Positions 1 to 8,070 of a stretch of DNA of 64,000 nt are shown piece after piece (positions within the stretch are counted from its first letter, which is position 1; every line of letters starts with the position of its first letter). The notes under the pieces were generated by a model. The model saw only the letters and a program-made list of their open reading frames with translations. It made no database searches and was not told the DNA's origin. The stretch is from an uncultured Deferribacteraceae bacterium (GTDB taxonomy: Bacteria; Chrysiogenota; Deferribacteres; Deferribacterales; Mucispirillaceae): NCBI GenBank assembly GCA_947041165.1, contig CAMRCY010000006.1, forward strand, positions 1 through 64,000, in the 5' to 3' direction. The position numbers and the translations under genes are program-made.

Positions 1-280
1 AAAGATATTATCTATATAGATATCTGTTTAAATATTTTCTGCATCAAGCAGATTATATTATTTATGGTTACGAAAACTATTTTGCATGAAAGATATTATC
101 TATATAGATATCTGTTTAAATATTTTCTGCATCAAGCAGATTAGATTATTTATGGTTATGAAAACTATTTTACATGAAAGATATCATCTGTATAGATATC
201 TGTTTAAATTTTCTGCATCAAGCAGATTAGATTATTTACGATTATGAAAACTATTTTGCATGAAAGATATTATCTATATC
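1..280. repeat. Imperfect tandem repeat, about 88-bp unit
   Basis: Three consecutive copies start at 1, 89 and 177 (unit lengths 88, 88 and 86 bp), and a fourth partial copy starts at 263 and runs into the 3' end of the minus-strand gene ending at 270. Each unit contains a perfect palindrome TATCTATATAGATA or a close variant and a small hairpin TCTGC-ATCAA-GCAGA. The segment TTTCTGC..ATCAAG of the unit is also visible inside the gene's own 3' end near 290-308. I infer that the repeat grew from that gene end. The array probably continues left of the window. Confidence 0.85.
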
Positions 281-1043
281 TTTCTAAGTTTTTTTCTGCT
301 TTATCAAGTCGTTGAAATCTTGTATTAAGAATTTTATCAAGTAGAGCTTTTCTTTCTGTTTCTAATCTATAAATTTGTGTTTCTGTAGCAGTTGTTAATC
401 CTTCAGAATACACTGTGGCTACATATAGATACACTTTATTTAAAAGTGCAATCATCTCATTTTCACGATCCATCAATCGTTTGCTTGCAGGCATTTTCCG
501 AACCCACTCTTTCATATAGTTGAATGTGAGGTCATTTATTTGAATATCGAACTCTTTACAAATGATAGCATTTTTTGCTAAAAATTTTGATCTACTATCG
601 GTTAATATTCCAGCATCTGATTTAAGTTGATAGATATTAGTTATCACAGTACAAGTATCTGCTCTATCAAAAGGTTTACTATATCTTATATATTTTGAAT
701 CAAGCAACGATGATAAATCACCATCTAATGGGAGATTTGCACGCATATATGCGAAAACTTTTTCTAACGTTAAAAAAGTGCTTTTACTTATAGAGTTAAG
801 GCTTTGTTTTACATCATTATTTATACCGTTATTTTCAATATGTTCCATTACGTTATACATTTCTAATATCGTTTTTATCTCTTCATTAATCAAATTAACT
901 TCTGATAGATATAAAACTTTGAAATAACTTCCTCCGATATTGAGAACCCATTTATCATCATCATTTTTTTCTGCGTATGTTACAGATGTTGAAAATATAA
1001 ATAAAAATAATCCTACAATTAACAATAAACTACGAAGTTTCAT
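270..1043 (-). CDS. Secreted protein of unknown function (257 aa)
   Basis: The frame opens with a typical Sec signal peptide: a Lys/Arg start, a Leu/Ile/Phe-rich core, and likely cleavage after SVTYA near residue 24. The mature part is hydrophilic and probably mostly helical, with four Cys (about residues 131, 161 and nearby) that could form disulfides in the periplasm. I recognise no family. The last codons lie inside the tandem repeat at 1-280, so the C-terminus may vary between strains. It stands alone on the minus strand and is transcribed away from thiE. Length and signal peptide make it a believable gene; its role is unknown. Confidence 0.75.
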   Translation of the reverse strand: MKLRSLLLIVGLFLFIFSTSVTYAEKNDDDKWVLNIGGSYFKVLYLSEVNLINEEIKTILEMYNVMEHIENNGINNDVKQSLNSISKSTFLTLEKVFAYMRANLPLDGDLSSLLDSKYIRYSKPFDRADTCTVITNIYQLKSDAGILTDSRSKFLAKNAIICKEFDIQINDLTFNYMKEWVRKMPASKRLMDRENEMIALLNKVYLYVATVYSEGLTTATETQIYRLETERKALLDKILNTRFQRLDKAEKNLERYR

Positions 1044-1122
1044 CTCTAATCTCCTATTACCTATGAATTGAGTATATAAATTAACTATAGATATTGCAAT
1101 TTATTTTTTGTATAGTTTAGGT

Positions 1123-1647
1123 ATGAATATTATTACAATTTTAGATCATGACGTATATCTGGACAACTATCTTGATATAGCAGAGAAAATCGATGGCAAA
1201 TCAAGTTATATCTGGTACAGAATTAAAGGTGTTGATAAGGTTGAGATCTTTAATAGAGCTAAAAAATTAAGAGCGAAGGTTTCAAATAGTAAATTAATTT
1301 TATCAGAAAATGCAACTATGGCGACGATATTAGATTTTGATGGCGTGCATTTAAACAATCAGAGTGTTGATGTTGATACGATAAAAAAAGTTTTCAGTAA
1401 TTTAATAGTTGGTTACTCAGCACACACATTAGATGAGATAGATAAAATAAACGATGCAGATTATTTTACTTTAAGTCCGATCTATAAATCAAAATATAGT
1501 GGGGTAAATCCATTAGGTGATATATCTATAGCTAGTTGCAAAAATGTTTATGCATTAGGTGGAGTTACTTTAGATGACTACGATCATTTAGTGTCAAAAG
1601 GTTTTAGTGGAATAGCTGGGATATCATTGATTGATGAACTAGTGTAA
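1123..1647 (+). CDS. thiE: Thiamine-phosphate synthase / TenI-like protein
   Basis: A compact (beta/alpha)8 protein of the ThiE/TenI family, which joins HMP-pyrophosphate and thiazole phosphate to make thiamine phosphate. Recognisable family segments are DGVHL, GYSAHT (family IGVSAHS), DYFTLSPIYKSKYSG (phosphate-loop region), ALGGV and GFSGIAGIS near the C-terminus. At about 174 aa it is shorter than the usual 200-220, and the N-terminal part is reduced, so a TenI-type thiazole tautomerase role is also possible. I chose ATG 1123 because TTG 1108 would add MYSLG ahead of the first beta strand and has no ribosome site. thiG and thiH lie 9-11 kb away on the other strand. Confidence 0.75.
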   Translation: MNIITILDHDVYLDNYLDIAEKIDGKSSYIWYRIKGVDKVEIFNRAKKLRAKVSNSKLILSENATMATILDFDGVHLNNQSVDVDTIKKVFSNLIVGYSAHTLDEIDKINDADYFTLSPIYKSKYSGVNPLGDISIASCKNVYALGGVTLDDYDHLVSKGFSGIAGISLIDELV

Positions 1648-1760
1648 TTGATTTACAAATATGTATTAAGATTAATTTATGTTGATTGACGATCTAGTGC
1701 AATAATTTATATTAATGTCATATAAAATTGTACTATCTAGTAAATTTTACGATATAGTAG
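1625..1760. repeat. Decayed tandem copies of the thiE 3' end
   Basis: The end of thiE (TTGATTGATGAACTAGTGTA at 1628-1647) reappears as TTGATTGACGATCTAGTGCA at about 1682-1701. A weaker third copy (TACTATCTAGTA) lies near 1731-1742. The period is roughly 50 bp. The downstream copies carry no open frame of their own. Confidence 0.6.
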
Positions 1761-1787
1761 TTACTAGAATAATTATAAAGGTTTTAT

Positions 1788-2252
1788 ATGCAAATTATAT
1801 ATATGTTGAAGCTATCTATAAAGGTTACTATTTTTACAATATTATTATCGACGTTACTTACGTCATCGGTTTTTGCTGTACAGCTACCAAGACCTAAGGA
1901 GTATGGCGATAAAGTTTATGAGAATAATTATGCTAACTATTTACGAAATTGTAAAGCAGGTTACTCTCATCAATGCATGGCTTTAGGTTCATTGTATTAC
2001 TCAGGCATGGAGATTGGACAAGATTTTGGCAAAGCGTTATCGTTGTTTAATCTCTCTTGTGGTGCAGGCAATTCTAACGGATGTTATATGGTTGGAAGAA
2101 TGTATAAATATGGACAAGGTGTTGAACGTAATATGACGAACGCAGTTAGAATGTTCAACCGTTCTTGTATGCTCGGAAGACAAGTTGCGTGTGATGAATA
2201 TTTACATCTACGAAGCCAATATGCACGAGATAAAAATGGATTAGTTAAGTGA
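1788..2252 (+). CDS. Secreted Sel1-repeat (Hcp-like) protein
   Basis: A 154-aa protein with an N-terminal signal peptide (hydrophobic core about residues 8-27, likely cut after SSVFA). About two Sel1-like helical repeats follow: residues about 60-95 contain ALGSLYYSG and residues about 96-130 contain VGRMYKYGQGVER. Cysteines fall at repeat boundaries (NCKAGYSHQC, SCGAGNSNGC, SCMLGRQVAC), the pattern of disulfide-stapled secreted Hcp-type proteins. Sel1 proteins act as protein-binding scaffolds and the partner here is unknown. AAGG about 8 nt upstream of ATG 1788 supports the start. It converges on the minus-strand gene at 2294. Confidence 0.85.
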   Translation: MQIIYMLKLSIKVTIFTILLSTLLTSSVFAVQLPRPKEYGDKVYENNYANYLRNCKAGYSHQCMALGSLYYSGMEIGQDFGKALSLFNLSCGAGNSNGCYMVGRMYKYGQGVERNMTNAVRMFNRSCMLGRQVACDEYLHLRSQYARDKNGLVK

Positions 2253-2268
2253 TAGTTTTAATTTTTTA

Positions 2269-2313
2269 ATAACGGTTAAAATCTATTAAAAGATTATTCA
2301 GCCGTTACTTTTT
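2269..2313 (+). terminator. Probable Rho-independent terminator of the Sel1 gene
   Basis: TAACGG (270-275 of this kilobase) pairs with CCGTTA (302-307). An inner stem AATCT/AGATT lies in the loop, and a short T-run follows (about 309-313). The 3' arm lies inside the end of the convergent minus-strand gene. Confidence 0.45.
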
Positions 2314-3376
2314 CAATTAATTGAATTGTTCTTTTATTTCTATTATTAGATCTATCAATCATTTTTTTAAACATACTTGTACGGATATTTTTAACGTTCT
2401 CTAAATCCTTATTACTAATATTAGATATTTCAGTTTTATAAGTGTTTGCTAAAAATGTTATAGATTTTTCAATCGCTACTAAATATTCAGCTCTATATTT
2501 TTCTATATCTTTTTGATCTGATTTACCACCAGATATATTAGAGTAGTAGAGATCGTAGTTCGTAAATGATGATACTAGTTCATCATTTAAAATTTGAAGT
2601 TGCGAGCTATGTTTATTACTAATATCTCTCTTGTGTAGGTTAGATATAGATGCTTTGTTAAGTATATTATAAATATCAAATGTTGCTTTATAGACAGATA
2701 AACCGATACCATCTCTAACTCTTGTGTATCCTCTATGAAAGCATCCGCCATGTTTATTACTTCTATTATTCTCATTTTTTACGTTATGGTTTCTAGCATT
2801 AGTATCCATGAGATCATTATTCATTGCATCTCTTTTCTTTGCATTATAATTCACTGTGTTGGTATCGGCTATAACTTTATTGTTGGTTGGCTCACTTGCC
2901 TGAGTCGCATTGTCGTAGTTATGTCTACCCATGTCTTTACCCATGCCCATGCCTTTACCCATGCCCATGCCTTTATTTCGGCACTGTTCTCTTCTACCAC
3001 TCATACATGATGAAGAGTCTTCTTCGCCTTCATCACCGATAAATGGATACATAAGTTTTCGTGAATCTAATTTAATATCAATATATTCAACGATCTCTTT
3101 CGATAATGATTTTATATCGTTATTGTTAGATGGATTGAAAGAGTTATTCTCAACTGATGTTGCGATACGGCTAAGTTTCTCAAACACTGATTCAATTTTA
3201 CCATCAAGCAGATTGATCTCATTTAGTTTAACTGTTTTAATTTCAGACAAGAACTTATTATCAATACATTTCGACTCGATATAAGTTTGTCCATCATCAC
3301 ACACATTATAGCGTTGAGCAAATGATGCTGAAGGTATTGAAAACAATATAGTTATTATAATTAAAATATATCTCAT
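2294..3376 (-). CDS. Secreted protein of unknown function with Met/Gly/Lys repeat
   Basis: A 360-aa frame with a clear signal peptide (hydrophobic residues 3-15, cleavage after ASFAQ likely). Two Cys follow near residues 25 and 37. A central low-complexity stretch of alternating MGMGKG units sits at about residues 135-150 and is encoded by repeated CCATGC on the plus strand. Asn-rich spacers surround it. Two further Cys pairs are visible (SSSCMSGRREQC and a later GGCFHRG). The C-terminal third is predicted helical and charged. I recognise no domain. The short repeat is likely to vary in length between strains. About 140 bp of sequence without obvious signals separates it from gspN. Confidence 0.75.
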   Translation of the reverse strand: MRYILIIITILFSIPSASFAQRYNVCDDGQTYIESKCIDNKFLSEIKTVKLNEINLLDGKIESVFEKLSRIATSVENNSFNPSNNNDIKSLSKEIVEYIDIKLDSRKLMYPFIGDEGEEDSSSCMSGRREQCRNKGMGMGKGMGMGKDMGRHNYDNATQASEPTNNKVIADTNTVNYNAKKRDAMNNDLMDTNARNHNVKNENNRSNKHGGCFHRGYTRVRDGIGLSVYKATFDIYNILNKASISNLHKRDISNKHSSQLQILNDELVSSFTNYDLYYSNISGGKSDQKDIEKYRAEYLVAIEKSITFLANTYKTEISNISNKDLENVKNIRTSMFKKMIDRSNNRNKRTIQLIEKVTAE

Positions 3377-3513
3377 TTTTTATCCATTATAGAACAATTT
3401 AAGGAGTTTATTCTCTCAATTTTTTTATCTATTATATAAAAATCTATAGAAAAAATTCTCTCTCTATATACTAAGTCTGTATATCACACGTTTTGGTTAC
3501 GCATTTTTATTAT

Positions 3514-4296
3514 TTATTGAAGTTTAAAGCTAGGATTTCTAAATCTACCAGTTAATCTAAACCCAGATTTTAATCCAGATAAGTTTACTGTACCTTTAAT
3601 ATCCATAGATGAGTCTATCAAAGATTTCATATTAAGGTTTATAACACCAGATCCTTCAAGCTGAGATTTACCAGTTGCTTTAATGCTATCAATTTTTAAA
3701 GTATTGCTTTCAAGCGAAGCTGTTGCTGTTAATGAGTCTATATCAAGCGTCATAAACGGAGTTACAACAGTTAGAGCTGATGAGTCGATATTAATATTAC
3801 CAGACATGTTATCGATCAATAATTCTACACCTAAGTTGAGAGTTCCTTTTGCATTAAACTCAGCTCCACCCGTTGCTTTGGCTGGGATTAATTTAGTTAG
3901 AGAATCAAGTGATAAGCGAATATCAGTTTCAACTGTGCTTCCTCTTAATTTTCCGTTTGCGATAAACAGATCGCTTATAATATCAAATCCAGCTCGTCTA
4001 AAAATTGCAGTTATAGGGTTATATGATAACTCTACAATATCTATATTTAATTGATTGTCGATAGATATATTTTCAATCTCTGCACCAAGAGGAGAGATGT
4101 TAAGAGTTCCATAAGCGATTTTAACAGGAAGTTTATCTATATTATCGTTTATATATTTTGTTGCAGCTTCGGTGTATGGAAATAAAATTATTATAACAAT
4201 AACAGATGACACAACGAATGTTAAAATAGATAGTAATATTTTTTTAAGGTTACCTCTTAGCAGATTATCCTTCATTTCTGAAATAAATGACAACAC
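3514..4296 (-). CDS. gspN: Type II secretion system protein GspN
   Basis: A 260-aa protein with one N-terminal transmembrane segment (about residues 20-42) and a beta-rich periplasmic region of repeated AsmA-like strands. Recognisable features are the early PVKIAYGTLNISPLGAEIEN segment and the C-terminal SGFRLTGRFRNPSFKL motif, both typical of the GspN family. GspN is an accessory inner-membrane component next to GspL/GspM in some type II systems. It is the last gene of the gspG-to-gspN block, 17 bp downstream of gspM. Start: GTG 4296 gives the longest product; ATG 4275 is an alternative. Neither has a good Shine-Dalgarno sequence. Confidence 0.8.
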   Translation of the reverse strand: MLSFISEMKDNLLRGNLKKILLSILTFVVSSVIVIIILFPYTEAATKYINDNIDKLPVKIAYGTLNISPLGAEIENISIDNQLNIDIVELSYNPITAIFRRAGFDIISDLFIANGKLRGSTVETDIRLSLDSLTKLIPAKATGGAEFNAKGTLNLGVELLIDNMSGNINIDSSALTVVTPFMTLDIDSLTATASLESNTLKIDSIKATGKSQLEGSGVINLNMKSLIDSSMDIKGTVNLSGLKSGFRLTGRFRNPSFKLQ

Positions 4297-4313
4297 TGAT
4301 TTTATAATTGTAT

Positions 4314-4790
4314 CTAAAATTTTACTACCTCCATATTTATATCAACTAACTTTTTATCATCGTATCTAGGAGTTAATGAAATAGCTTTTATCCAAAGGTT
4401 GTTATAGCGTTCAAACTCTGCTATCACATTAATCACTTCTGTATAATACATAGACTCTAATCTTATATTTACATGTTCAAAATCTTGATCACTTTTAAGA
4501 GGTCTAAGTGTTACGAGTTTATCAGACACACCTTTTTTGTTAGCAAGTTCTTGTGAAAATCCTAATAAACCGATTTTGACTTCATTTACAGTGTTATTGC
4601 TCTGTTCTAAAACTTGTTTCAACCCTAACGCTTTTTCAACTTTAGTGTAGAGTAGATCTGATGATGCAAGATATGTTTCTTTTTTACTATTAAAGAATAT
4701 AAATGTCCAATAAAATAAAAAGAAGACGCTTGTTACAATTATAAATATGATAAGTATTTTCTGTTTATTGGCTTCATAATATTTTCTCAT
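4314..4790 (-). CDS. gspM: Probable type II secretion protein GspM
   Basis: A 158-aa bitopic inner-membrane protein: a short Lys-rich cytoplasmic start, a transmembrane segment at about residues 13-31, then a periplasmic helix and a small alpha/beta domain. This is the GspM/PilO architecture. GspM binds GspL and stabilises the inner-membrane platform of the secretion machine. Sequence identity to known GspM is too low to recognise by eye. The call rests on topology, size and position between gspL and gspN. The start overlaps the gspL stop by 4 bp (ATGA). Confidence 0.7.
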   Translation of the reverse strand: MRKYYEANKQKILIIFIIVTSVFFLFYWTFIFFNSKKETYLASSDLLYTKVEKALGLKQVLEQSNNTVNEVKIGLLGFSQELANKKGVSDKLVTLRPLKSDQDFEHVNIRLESMYYTEVINVIAEFERYNNLWIKAISLTPRYDDKKLVDINMEVVKF

Positions 4791-5803
4791 TTCTCGTACC
4801 TCAATGAAAAGACAACTCCATCTTGAGATGTCTTACTATCTGTTATTGTAACTTCTTCTTTCGTTTTTGTTTCCATCTCTTTCTCAAATTTTTCAAGCAC
4901 GGTAAAATCTTTAGCAACACCGTTTACTCTAAATGCTTTATCTCTATACGAAAAAGATTCTAATGTTATATCATCTTTTGGTACAGTAGATATTTCATCA
5001 AGAATTTTAATTAATCTATCACCATCAAACTTATTATTTTTTCTGCCAGCTTTTGAAAGAAGGATACCGTATGGATCAGCTGTTCCTGCAACACCTGTTT
5101 CTGTATAGATCGTATTAAGCATCGCAGAATAGTCTGCTTCGATTTTTTTATATTTTGATATAGATACAATATTTCCAATCACAAAAATAAGATATAAAGC
5201 AAGTAGCGATACAGCTGGAATTAGCATAGGGAAATTGTATAATCTCGATTTTTTTCTAACAAACGGGAAACGGATATTATTTGATAATCCATCCATATCT
5301 TCAATAAACTGTTCAGAGTTAAGTGCCACATCTTCTGACGTTGCTTTATTACCGATACTATTATCTTTTATCTCATATATTTTATTACCATCAGAATATA
5401 TAAAGTCTGAGTATCTTGATATAAGTTCTATAAACGGAGTAGTAACTTTTATCGCATTTGAAAACATAGGCATGTGAGATGTTATGATCTCTTTAAATCT
5501 TTCAGATATAATCACAATTATTATACTGTTATTTAAAACTTGAAACGATAAAAGAGTTGTATCTTCACCAGGCAGTTTTGTTGAAACAAAGTTTTTAACG
5601 ATAGCGGTAAGTTTTTTACCAGTAGCATTAATTTTAGGCATACTCATATAGAATAAATATTCATCATCAATAAGTAGCGAATATTTTTGAGGAAGAGGTA
5701 TCTCTGCTTCTAACTCAAACTCTGAGGCTAGTGTTGAGTTTAATAATTTCAGTTTATTATCTTTAAGGTAATAAATTTTCTCAGAAGTATTCAATGCTTC
5801 CAC
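4787..5803 (-). CDS. gspL: Probable type II secretion protein GspL
   Basis: A 338-aa protein with an N-terminal cytoplasmic part of about 185 residues (actin-like/PilM-related fold in the family), one transmembrane segment at about residues 190-212 (LIPAVSLLALYLIFVIGNIV) and a C-terminal periplasmic domain of about 125 residues ending in a ferredoxin-like VTITDSKTSQDGVVFSLRY. GspL recruits the secretion ATPase GspE and contacts GspM. The start overlaps gspK by 23 bp; GTG 5803 or TTG 5794 are both possible. The call is by architecture and operon position. GspE and GspF are not in this window. Confidence 0.75.
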   Translation of the reverse strand: MEALNTSEKIYYLKDNKLKLLNSTLASEFELEAEIPLPQKYSLLIDDEYLFYMSMPKINATGKKLTAIVKNFVSTKLPGEDTTLLSFQVLNNSIIIVIISERFKEIITSHMPMFSNAIKVTTPFIELISRYSDFIYSDGNKIYEIKDNSIGNKATSEDVALNSEQFIEDMDGLSNNIRFPFVRKKSRLYNFPMLIPAVSLLALYLIFVIGNIVSISKYKKIEADYSAMLNTIYTETGVAGTADPYGILLSKAGRKNNKFDGDRLIKILDEISTVPKDDITLESFSYRDKAFRVNGVAKDFTVLEKFEKEMETKTKEEVTITDSKTSQDGVVFSLRYEK

Positions 5804-6689
5804 CTTCTATATATTTTATTATACTAGAGTTAGAACCATTCTTATCAAATAATATATGGTAGTAACTTATATCGTCTTGTATTATGATCTCTATTTTAAC
5901 ATAAAAATACTGTGATTTAACATCAAAAAAGTTAAGTGCAGTGTTGTATGTTTCCTGACTTGAACCACCCATGAGTTCATATACATCTGACACATCTTCT
6001 AAATCGTTCTCATCTCTAGCAGTTATAATCGCATCAACATAAGGTTCAAGCTCTGGTATTAACGCCACAATAACCTCTCTGCTTGCGAAGTTGAGGTTTA
6101 TTTTATTGTTAGGATCACCCATTGATGTGAACTCAGCAACTTTGTTAAACTCAACACCGATCGCTGGGATATAAAAAGCCTCAGCAAATGATTGTAACTT
6201 ACCACCTCTATATCCATAAGGCGATGAAGATTCATCAACTAGTGCAGCATTCAGATCGCCAGTGCCTAGATAGCTTAATGTATCATCAACTATATCAATC
6301 GGCAGTTCTTGCTCTTCTAATAAGGTTCTAAATGCATCAGCATATCTTTCTCTTACTTCTCTATCAGTGTTTGCAAGTCCGTTTATCGGAAATTTAGCGT
6401 TAACAGGAGTTATAGTAATCGTTAAAAATCCATCTTGTATAGGAATAGGTGGAACAGCATTCCAGATATCTGTCTGTCCGTCATGCCTTGTGTTATCATA
6501 TTTAAAAAGAGATTTTAAAGCCTCAACCGCAGTTACAGAGTAGATCGCTTTTTGATATTCATATTGTTGTTTAACAACAGAGCTGTATGATGACGTTGTT
6601 CTTTCATACACAACAATAACCAAGCTAATTGCTACCGATATAATTATGATCACCGATATAAGCACAGAGCCTTCTTTAAGTTTAATCAT
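5781..6689 (-). CDS. gspK: Type II secretion minor pseudopilin GspK
   Basis: A 302-aa protein. It begins with a short positively charged leader ending in Gly and an immediate hydrophobic helix (EGSVLISVIIIISVAISLVI) without the usual Glu at +5, as is typical of GspK. The large periplasmic domain includes helix-hairpin-helix-like segments around NRDEVE-type text, for example INLNFASREVIVALIPEL at about residues 195-215. GspK caps the pseudopilus together with GspI and GspJ. It lies 21 bp downstream of gspJ and overlaps gspL. Length is normal for the family. Confidence 0.85.
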   Translation of the reverse strand: MIKLKEGSVLISVIIIISVAISLVIVVYERTTSSYSSVVKQQYEYQKAIYSVTAVEALKSLFKYDNTRHDGQTDIWNAVPPIPIQDGFLTITITPVNAKFPINGLANTDREVRERYADAFRTLLEEQELPIDIVDDTLSYLGTGDLNAALVDESSSPYGYRGGKLQSFAEAFYIPAIGVEFNKVAEFTSMGDPNNKINLNFASREVIVALIPELEPYVDAIITARDENDLEDVSDVYELMGGSSQETYNTALNFFDVKSQYFYVKIEIIIQDDISYYHILFDKNGSNSSIIKYIEGGSIEYF

Positions 6690-6710
6690 TTATAAGACCG
6701 CCGTATATCA

Positions 6711-7223
6711 CTATTTTATCATCCCAGTGAAAATAGTTATTATCTTTTCCCCGATAGTTATATCTATTTTTAACAATTTTGCTTTATTCACATTATCTTC
6801 TTGATACTCGATACCATCATAGAAATTCATATTCATTTCGGTAACATTAGAGATTAACTTCATCTCCATATCATAGAGAAGCTCTGTGTTACTCTCTCTT
6901 CTAATAAGATAGTTATCATTATCAATATAGTACACAACTTCAACAGGCACAGATTTATTAAATCTCAAACTATTAAATGTGTTGAATTTTAGTTTACGTT
7001 TATCTTCAGTTGAATCAACAGTAAACCCTGAATCAATCATCATTCTTGTATCTCTATTTATGATCATCGATAATTTTTCTTTAGTTATAATGTTGTTACT
7101 AGAATCCACAATCCCTGTGCGTATATCGGCTATAGAAGATATCACCGAGAATAACCCCATCGCAACAAACGATGAGATAAAAAGTGATATCAACAGTTCA
7201 ATTATAGTAAATCCGTTTTTCAT
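6711..7223 (-). CDS. gspJ: Type II secretion minor pseudopilin GspJ
   Basis: A 170-aa protein with a canonical prepilin start: MKNG then FTIIELLISLF, with Gly at -1, Phe at +1 and Glu at +5 for PilD-type prepilin peptidase. A single hydrophobic helix and a small beta-rich domain follow. GspJ forms the pseudopilus tip with GspI and GspK. The assignment to J rests on length and position between gspI and gspK. It begins 3 bp after the gspI stop, so the two are probably translationally coupled. Confidence 0.85.
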   Translation of the reverse strand: MKNGFTIIELLISLFISSFVAMGLFSVISSIADIRTGIVDSSNNIITKEKLSMIINRDTRMMIDSGFTVDSTEDKRKLKFNTFNSLRFNKSVPVEVVYYIDNDNYLIRRESNTELLYDMEMKLISNVTEMNMNFYDGIEYQEDNVNKAKLLKIDITIGEKIITIFTGMIK

Positions 7224-7226
7224 AAT

Positions 7227-7565
7227 CTACTCTTGCACATAGTAGACAAATATTGTAGATGCTTCATTAGTTGATACAGTCATTGTAACTTCCATTACAG
7301 TAGGAATAGGAGTGCTCTCTCTTTCAAACTCATAGTTCACAGTTATGCCATCATGTTCTTCTTTGTCGCTGTAGACTGCGTTAGGATAAGTGATCTCTCT
7401 TATTACTCTTTCATACCCAATTTCAGCGACGAAAGTTTTATTTTGAGCGATCTCAATATTGCTAAGTGAGTTTTGTAAAATAGAGTATACGGCAGTTAAG
7501 CTAATAGATAAAACTACGAGCGAAACTAAAACCTCTATAAGTGTGAAACCTTCTCTAGTTTTCAT
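7227..7565 (-). CDS. gspI: Type II secretion minor pseudopilin GspI
   Basis: A 112-aa protein with prepilin motif MKTREG/FTLIEVLVSLVV (cleavage after Gly 6, Glu +5). A short C-terminal domain follows with the INYEFERE-like strand typical of GspI. GspI nucleates the pseudopilus tip. Its start overlaps the gspH stop by 4 bp (ATGA). Size is normal for GspI. Confidence 0.85.
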   Translation of the reverse strand: MKTREGFTLIEVLVSLVVLSISLTAVYSILQNSLSNIEIAQNKTFVAEIGYERVIREITYPNAVYSDKEEHDGITVNYEFERESTPIPTVMEVTMTVSTNEASTIFVYYVQE

Positions 7566-8038
7566 AACTCATCTCTTGTGTCATCATATTTAGTTATCAT
7601 TAGTAACGGAACAGATTCTATAATAATATCTTCAGTATCAATAATTTCAAAATGATCTACAAACCCATCAGGATATATTCTAACAGCATACTCTAAACCT
7701 CTTGTCAAATATCCGTTAACTTTAGCTTCTTGAATAGATTTAATATTAGGTATAGCCACAGCTTTTCCATCATAAGTTTGTATATTAGCCGAACCTTTAA
7801 ACCCTGTAAAATATGTTGGTCTACCAAGTTCGATTGCACGCTGATAATGTTCCTCAATCAATTTATCGAAGAACATTAATCTATCATCTTCAGCAAGCGA
7901 TGTTGGTGTTAATAATTTAGGAGTAAAGCTCATTAAACCAAGTCCGATTATGAGCATCACAACCATCAACTCAACAATTGTAAAGCCGTTCTTACTTCTT
8001 TCAAATATTAATTTACGGTTATTAAGGTTATGTGTAAT
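7562..8038 (-). CDS. gspH: Type II secretion minor pseudopilin GspH, apparent AUU start
   Basis: The protein has a proper prepilin signature, KNG/FTIVELMVVMLIIGLG, but no ATG, GTG or TTG lies in frame between the upstream stop and that motif. The first ordinary start codons (7969 and 7966) fall inside the hydrophobic helix and would remove the cleavage site. An ATT at 8038 has AGGA about 8 nt upstream and would give a 158-aa protein with a 17-residue leader ending in Gly. I therefore extend the gene to 8038. This would be an AUU start, as known for infC in other bacteria; a sequencing indel upstream is the alternative. It lies between the alkD-like gene and gspI. Confidence 0.75.
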   Translation of the reverse strand: MTHNLNNRKLIFERSKNGFTIVELMVVMLIIGLGLMSFTPKLLTPTSLAEDDRLMFFDKLIEEHYQRAIELGRPTYFTGFKGSANIQTYDGKAVAIPNIKSIQEAKVNGYLTRGLEYAVRIYPDGFVDHFEIIDTEDIIIESVPLLMITKYDDTRDEL

Positions 8039-8070
8039 TTCTATTTTCCTATCAATTAAAAAAGTTATTA

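Noticed and set aside
1-280. CRISPR array
   Set aside because: The units repeat in full with no unique spacers, unit length is 88 bp and no cas genes are present. The same holds for the repeats at 49235, 50591 and 56050.
1108-1122. Upstream TTG start of thiE
   Set aside because: It adds five residues before the normal first strand and has no ribosome site; ATG 1123 fits the family.
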